This document shows, piece by piece, positions 5,270 to 9,555 of a stretch of DNA of 9,555 nt. The notes beneath the pieces are model-generated. The model worked only from the letters and a program-made list of their open reading frames with translations. It was not told where the DNA came from and did no database searches. This DNA comes from an uncultured Schwartzia sp. (GTDB lineage Bacteria; Bacillota; Negativicutes; Selenomonadales; Selenomonadaceae). Position 1 is the stretch's first letter; each line of letters starts with the position of its first letter. Position numbers and translations under genes: made by a program. The stretch spans positions 1-9,555 of the forward strand of contig CAJPUA010000019.1 of assembly GCA_905373705.1 (NCBI GenBank). Direction: 5' to 3'.

Positions 5270-7240
5270 ATGGAACCACGGAGCATTATCGCGGCGTTTA
5301 ACGAAAAGGTACGGGAAAACCCTGCCGCGATCGCGATTATTGATGAACTAAGAACGCTGACACGGGAAAAGCTCTGGCATCTTTCTGGAGGGATCGCTGC
5401 CAAACTACCCGATGGTTGCCGGCGCGTAGGAATCGTTATGGATCATGGAGCGGCGATGATAGCTGCGATTTTCGCCGTCTTGCGGCGTGGCGCCACCTAT
5501 GTTCCTGTGGAGCCGTTTTTTCCGAAGGAACGTATCCAGTTCATGTTTCAGGACGCGGAGATAGACGCGGTTATTACGCAGTCTGCGTATCAGACGCTGG
5601 CCGGTGAAATACCGGCTTACCTGGTCGAGCGGGATTATGAAGCGGAAACGGATGCCGATGATACGCTGGTTTCGGAGGACGAGGAAGGGGCGGCGTATAT
5701 CCTCTACACGTCGGGGACGACTGGGCAGCCAAAGGGGATCGCGGTGACGAACGGCAATGTCCTGCATTATGTCAGAGCCTTTCAGCGAGAATTTCAGCCG
5801 GGAGAGAAGGACATCATGCTGCAATACTCGGTCTGTTCCTTTGATATTTTTGTCGAGGAGGTATTTACCTCACTGCTTTCGGGTGCTGCGCTGGCGATTC
5901 CGGCGGCTGGAGATAGAGAAAATATCAGACGGCTTATGGATTTTGTCGCGCGCTGTCAAGTGACAATCTTGAGCGGGTTCCCTTATCTATTACAGGAGAT
6001 GAACGGACTTCCTGCACTGCCGCCTTCGCTGCGCCTTTTGATCAGCGGCGGCGACGTGCTGCGAGAGGCTTATGTAGATCGGCTGGTGGATAAGATTACC
6101 GTTTATAATACTTATGGCCCGTCCGAAACGACGGTATGCGCCGCTTACTATAATTGCTCGGCAGGATACGCTTTGGATGATGGGTCTTATCCTGTGGGGA
6201 AGCCGGTGCAGGGAACGGAAATTTTGCTTTTAGACGAACATGTGAGGGAAGTGCCGCCGGGGGTGACAGGAGAGATCTGCATTCTGGGCAACGGTGTGTC
6301 CTTGGGCTATATCGGTGGCCGGGATAAAGAAAATGAAGCGTTTATCACATGCTCCGACGGAAGGAGAATGTACCGCAGCGGTGATTTGGGATATTGGTTG
6401 TCGGACGGGAATATTGCATTTTTGCGCCGCAAAGACACGCAGGTCATGATTTACGGAAAACGTGTCGAAACCGGCGAAGTGGAAAACGTACTCCTGCGCT
6501 CAGGATTACTCCGGCAAGCTTACGTCTGCGCCGCGATTGATGAGAATCAGCTGTCCTATATGATCGCTTATATCGTAATGAAAAACGCGACGACGACGAT
6601 TTCTCAGGTTCGGGCATACCTGGCGAAATATTTAGCGGATTTTATGATCCCGGAATTTTTCGTAGAGCTTCCTTCGCTTCCCCTCACACCGAACGGCAAA
6701 GTCGATAAAAAGGCGCTTCCGGTTCCGCGGCGTGAAATCGCTAAAATTCGCGCGAAAGGAACGGTCATAGAGACGCTGGCAGCGTCGGATATAGAGCTTT
6801 TGCTTGAGCTTCGCATGGAAGTTTTGTCGCATGTGTTTTCGGAGCAGCGGCAGGAGATAAGCGAGGAAGAGTGGAATCTGTTAAAAGAAGAAAACCGTCG
6901 ATATTATCTGGCGGAGCTGGCGCAGGGGGGACATATCGCTTGTATCGCGCGGGAGGGAGAGACGATCGTCGGCTGCGGCGGTGTTTGCCTGTATCGGGAG
7001 ATGCCGTCGCCGGATAATCTCAGCGGAAAATGCGGCTATCTGATGAATATTTACACCCGCAAGCCGTATCGCAAGAACGGCGTTGCCCGGAAGATGTGCA
7101 AATGGTTGATCCAAAAAGCTAAAGAAAAAGGCGCGGAAAAAATTTATCTGGAAACGTCGGAAGAAGCCAAGGGGCTGTATTATTCATTGGGATTTCGGGA
7201 AATGAAGGGCTATTTGAAACTGGAAAACGGGAAAGCTTGA
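5270..7240 (+). CDS. NRPS-type adenylation domain fused to a GNAT acetyltransferase domain, no carrier domain
   Basis: This 656-residue cytoplasmic protein has two parts. Residues 1 to about 485 form a complete amino acid adenylation domain: the ATYVPVEPFFPKERI motif, the phosphate loop YTSGTTGQPKG (146-156), FDIFVEE (191-197), NTYGPSETT (280-288), the ribose-binding Asp in SGDLGYW (D372), the hinge Asp (D389) and the catalytic lysine in LTPNGKVDKKALP (K477). Residues about 500-656 form a GNAT domain with the acetyl-CoA pyrophosphate loop RKNGVA (601-606) and a closing YYSLGF segment. There is no carrier, condensation or thioesterase domain. The first part should activate an amino or aryl acid as its adenylate, while the second could acylate an amine. 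The product is unknown. The UvrA-like gene starts 17 bases after the stop, indicating one transcript and possibly a shared role. Confidence 0.9.
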   Translation: MEPRSIIAAFNEKVRENPAAIAIIDELRTLTREKLWHLSGGIAAKLPDGCRRVGIVMDHGAAMIAAIFAVLRRGATYVPVEPFFPKERIQFMFQDAEIDAVITQSAYQTLAGEIPAYLVERDYEAETDADDTLVSEDEEGAAYILYTSGTTGQPKGIAVTNGNVLHYVRAFQREFQPGEKDIMLQYSVCSFDIFVEEVFTSLLSGAALAIPAAGDRENIRRLMDFVARCQVTILSGFPYLLQEMNGLPALPPSLRLLISGGDVLREAYVDRLVDKITVYNTYGPSETTVCAAYYNCSAGYALDDGSYPVGKPVQGTEILLLDEHVREVPPGVTGEICILGNGVSLGYIGGRDKENEAFITCSDGRRMYRSGDLGYWLSDGNIAFLRRKDTQVMIYGKRVETGEVENVLLRSGLLRQAYVCAAIDENQLSYMIAYIVMKNATTTISQVRAYLAKYLADFMIPEFFVELPSLPLTPNGKVDKKALPVPRREIAKIRAKGTVIETLAASDIELLLELRMEVLSHVFSEQRQEISEEEWNLLKEENRRYYLAELAQGGHIACIAREGETIVGCGGVCLYREMPSPDNLSGKCGYLMNIYTRKPYRKNGVARKMCKWLIQKAKEKGAEKIYLETSEEAKGLYYSLGFREMKGYLKLENGKA

Positions 7241-7245
7241 GAAAA

Positions 7246-7251
7246 GAGGAG
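7246..7251 (+). promoter_or_regulatory. Ribosome binding site that decides the UvrA-like start
   Basis: GAGGAG at 7246-7251 lies 6 bases before ATG 7258. An in-frame TTG at 7237, overlapping the upstream stop codon, would add seven residues but has no ribosome binding site of its own, so ATG 7258 is preferred. Confidence 0.75.
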
Positions 7252-7257
7252 AAGGGA

Positions 7258-8334
7258 ATGGTCAAGAAAAACGCGGGGAAAAGAGTGCCGCCGCAGAATA
7301 TTATTGTGCGGGGCGCGCGCGTCCACAATCTGAAAAATATCAACGTCGATATTCCGCTGGGGGAACTGACGGCCATAGCGGGAGTGTCCGGATCTGGCAA
7401 ATCGTCTCTAGCACTGGGGACGCTGTATGTCGAGGGCTCTCACCGCTATCTGGAGGCGTTGTCTACCTATACGCGGCGGCGAATTTCACAGGCCGGTAAA
7501 GCGGATGCCGATGAGATTCGCTATGTACCAGCAACTCTGGCGCTGCGGCAAAGACCGGCGGTACCGGGCGTGCGCAGTACCTTTGGAACCGCTTCGGAGC
7601 TTCTAAACAGTCTGCGACTGATGTTTTCGCGTTTGGGAAGCCATCCCTGTCCCAATGGGCATCTGGCAAACCCCAGTATGGCTGTGGCGCTTATGCAGCC
7701 GATCCGTTGTGAAGTCTGCGGCGAGGAGTTTTACGGTCCAGGGGCGGAAGCGATGGCCTTTAATTCGGACGGCGCTTGCCCCACATGCGGCGGCACGGGA
7801 ATCGTGAGGGAGATCGACGATAACGCATTGGTACCCGACGAAAGCCTTTCTATCGAAGAGGGGGCGGTTCTGCCGTGGAAGCTGTTTGGTTTGATCGCTA
7901 TGCCAAAAACGGTTGCGGAGCTTGGCGTACGTATTAATGTCCCTTTTGCGAAGTTGACGAAGAAAGAGCGGCAGATCGTTTTCGCGGGTGAGGAAACGAA
8001 AAAAATGATCGTTTGGCATTCGAAAAACGGTAAGGTATTCGAGTTGAACTGTACGTATCTTAACGCGCACCGCGCTGCGCTGGATGCGCTAAATCATGTG
8101 GAATCCGAAAAGGGACTGGATAAGATTCGTAAATTTCTATGCGAAGCGGTTTGCCCGGATTGCCATGGGACACGACTCTCGACGACGGTTCGCGCTACTC
8201 GATTAGCGGGGAAGAATGGCCGAAGCGACAGCGATGACATTGGACGATTTGGTTCCGTGGGTAAAAGCCGTGCCGGAAACATTATCCAAAGAACTGTGTC
8301 CAATGGCAAAGAGTATTATTCAGTCGTTTCTTGA
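7258..8334 (+). CDS. UvrA-like ABC ATPase, N-terminal part (frameshifted)
   Basis: This frame encodes the first part of a UvrA-like double-ABC protein. Walker A GVSGSGKSS is at residues 42-50, followed by the UvrA patterns YVEGSHRYLEALS and VRSTFGTASELL. Cysteine pairs are at C151/C154, C174/C177 and C299/C302, the last in CPDCHGTRL. Between H135 and C151 only about 15 residues remain where canonical UvrA has over 100, so the UvrB-binding domain is missing. UvrA resemblance stops at about N320 (8217). The frame then reads about 38 unrelated residues to TGA at 8332-8334, while the UvrA sequence continues in the +1-offset frame. UvrB-independent UvrA relatives, such as DrrC from the daunorubicin producer, are linked to resistance to DNA-binding drugs. 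The gene follows the adenylation-GNAT gene by 17 bases. Confidence 0.85.
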   Translation: MVKKNAGKRVPPQNIIVRGARVHNLKNINVDIPLGELTAIAGVSGSGKSSLALGTLYVEGSHRYLEALSTYTRRRISQAGKADADEIRYVPATLALRQRPAVPGVRSTFGTASELLNSLRLMFSRLGSHPCPNGHLANPSMAVALMQPIRCEVCGEEFYGPGAEAMAFNSDGACPTCGGTGIVREIDDNALVPDESLSIEEGAVLPWKLFGLIAMPKTVAELGVRINVPFAKLTKKERQIVFAGEETKKMIVWHSKNGKVFELNCTYLNAHRAALDALNHVESEKGLDKIRKFLCEAVCPDCHGTRLSTTVRATRLAGKNGRSDSDDIGRFGSVGKSRAGNIIQRTVSNGKEYYSVVS

Positions 8335-9555
8335 CAATGCCAAACGGCTCCAAGAGTTAGGCGTTGGTTATCTCGCGCTTGACCGTGCCAGCAGTACGCT
8401 TTCGACCGGAGAGCGGCAGCGTATTCAGCTTGCGCGGGCGGTACGTAATGAAATGACCGGTGTGCTTTATGTCCTTGATGAGCCGAGCATAGGGCTTCAT
8501 CCTTCCAATATTGACGGTCTTATGGGAGTCGTGAACAGCTTGATTGCCAATGGCAATTCGGTCGTGCTGGTGGATCATGATGTGCGGATTCTGCGGCGGG
8601 CCGACTATATGATTGAGATGGGACCGCTCGCCGGGCGTGAGGGAGGAAATGTTATCGCCGCGGGGAGCGTTGCCGAGATTTCTCGCCATAAAGCGTCAAA
8701 AATCGCGCCTTTCCTCGACGAAGCAGCAGATCATCTGATACGCTGGGAAATTACAGAGAAGGGTATCTTTGACAGCGGGCGCATTCATTTGGAGACGGCG
8801 CCCATCCATACCGTACAAGCGCTTTCCCTTGATATTCCCCGGGGAAGGCTGACGGCGGTAACCGGCGTTTCAGGATCAGGAAAAACTACACTGATACTGG
8901 AAAGCTTGATCCCAGCTCTGTCCGCTGCTATTGATGGCAGGAAACTGCCTGGGCATGTGAAGGCGATCAGTGCGGATGGTATTTCCCGCGCTAACTTGAT
9001 CGACGCGACGCCTATTGGTACGAATATTCGTTCTACGGTAGCTACTTACAGCGGTGTGATGGACGATTTACGGTGGCTTTACGCGGGGACGAAGGCAGCT
9101 AAAGAAAAAAAGCTTGGTGTCGGCGCTTTTTCTTATAATACAGGAGCTTTGCGCTGCCCGACTTGCGATGGGACGGGGCAGATTTCTCTCGATGTGCAGT
9201 TTTTGCCCGATGTGACGATCACTTGCCCCGAGTGCCAGGGCTCTCGCTATGGGCAGATGGCGGAGCAGATATATTGGCGGCCGGGAAAGGCTAAAACTGA
9301 AAAGGCAGTATACACTCTGCCGGAAATCATGCGCCTGACCGTTCGGGAGGCGATTCCTTGCTTTTCCACTGTAAAAAAGATTCAAGAAAAGCTCGCTGCG
9401 CTTGATAGCATAGGTCTTGGCTATCTGACCCTTGGCGAAGATACGCCGGCGCTTTCCGGCGGCGAAGCACAGAGGTTAAAGTTAGCCGCTGAGATGGGAA
9501 AAACACAGAAAGACGCCGTTTTCATTTTTGATGAGCCTACGATCGGGCTGCATCC
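8216..9555 (+). CDS. UvrA-like ABC ATPase, C-terminal part (frameshifted, runs off the window)
   Basis: This frame is open from the ATG at 8216 to the window end (446 codons) and continues the UvrA-like protein. It contains the first ABC signature LSTGERQRIQLARA (about 8399-8440), Walker B YVLDEPSIGLH, the H-loop VDHD, a second Walker A GVSGSGKTT (about 8864-8890) and TPIGTNIRSTVATYSGV. A zinc finger of form C-x2-C-x19-C-x2-C spans 9155-9235. The second signature LSGGEAQRLKLA and Walker B FIFDEPTIGLH come last. About 50 residues are probably missing beyond the window. The frame cannot begin upstream of 8204-8206 (TAG). ATG 8216 has only a close GGGGA (8208-8212) before it, so a separate start is possible but weak. 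Either a frameshift mutation or error split one gene, or two chains assemble; the motifs look intact in both. Confidence 0.82.
   Translation, partial: MAEATAMTLDDLVPWVKAVPETLSKELCPMAKSIIQSFLDNAKRLQELGVGYLALDRASSTLSTGERQRIQLARAVRNEMTGVLYVLDEPSIGLHPSNIDGLMGVVNSLIANGNSVVLVDHDVRILRRADYMIEMGPLAGREGGNVIAAGSVAEISRHKASKIAPFLDEAADHLIRWEITEKGIFDSGRIHLETAPIHTVQALSLDIPRGRLTAVTGVSGSGKTTLILESLIPALSAAIDGRKLPGHVKAISADGISRANLIDATPIGTNIRSTVATYSGVMDDLRWLYAGTKAAKEKKLGVGAFSYNTGALRCPTCDGTGQISLDVQFLPDVTITCPECQGSRYGQMAEQIYWRPGKAKTEKAVYTLPEIMRLTVREAIPCFSTVKKIQEKLAALDSIGLGYLTLGEDTPALSGGEAQRLKLAAEMGKTQKDAVFIFDEPTIGLH

Noticed and set aside
7603..8689. Several 70-155 codon open frames on the - strand under the UvrA-like gene
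   Set aside because: All are antisense to clear ABC ATPase motifs and resemble no protein family.
1..9555. CRISPR arrays, tRNA or rRNA genes, insertion sequences, attachment sites
   Set aside because: I saw no regularly spaced repeats, cloverleaf sequence, transposase motifs or terminal inverted repeats when reading both strands. The accessory gene pair at the right end carries no visible mobile-element boundary within the window.

Overview
This window looks like bacterial chromosome from a moderately GC-rich member of the Firmicutes (Bacillota), possibly the Negativicutes. The pointers are a short Gram-positive-type ribosomal protein S21 followed by a YqeY-family gene, an NfeD-family gene next to floA, strong AGGAGG-type ribosome binding sites, a TTG start on floA and GC-rich hairpin-plus-T-run terminators. 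The lineage is inferred from protein resemblance, not from a search. Every gene I can support is on the + strand, and coding density is high: no gene-free stretch exceeds about 160 bases.

Region 1 (about 68-855) is a housekeeping transcript: a clear sigma-70-type promoter, rpsU, a YqeY-family gene and a strong terminator. Region 2 (933-1437) is a single YbjN-like gene with its own strong terminator. Region 3 (about 1553-3839) is a membrane-microdomain operon: a short NfeD-like protein, the flotillin-like FloA, and an uncharacterised membrane-anchored protein with a charged helical segment, closed by a weaker terminator. Region 4 (3878-5176) holds a beta-hydroxyacid dehydrogenase-family gene and a MutT-type Nudix hydrolase gene, 18 bases apart.

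Region 5 (5270 to the window end) is the accessory and most interesting part. A 656-residue protein joins a complete NRPS-type adenylation domain directly to a GNAT acetyltransferase domain, with no carrier, condensation or thioesterase domain. Seventeen bases downstream begins a UvrA-like double-ABC protein that lacks the UvrB-binding domain, the type associated with resistance to DNA-binding compounds rather than with excision repair. The pair suggests a small amino-acid-activating and acylating enzyme with a protective partner. That link is inference.

The uvrA-like gene is interrupted by a frameshift between about 8204 and 8237. Both halves are otherwise intact and carry all the expected ABC and zinc-finger motifs. 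The shift may be a sequencing error, a recent mutation, or a real split or recoded gene. The gene runs off the window just after its second Walker B motif.
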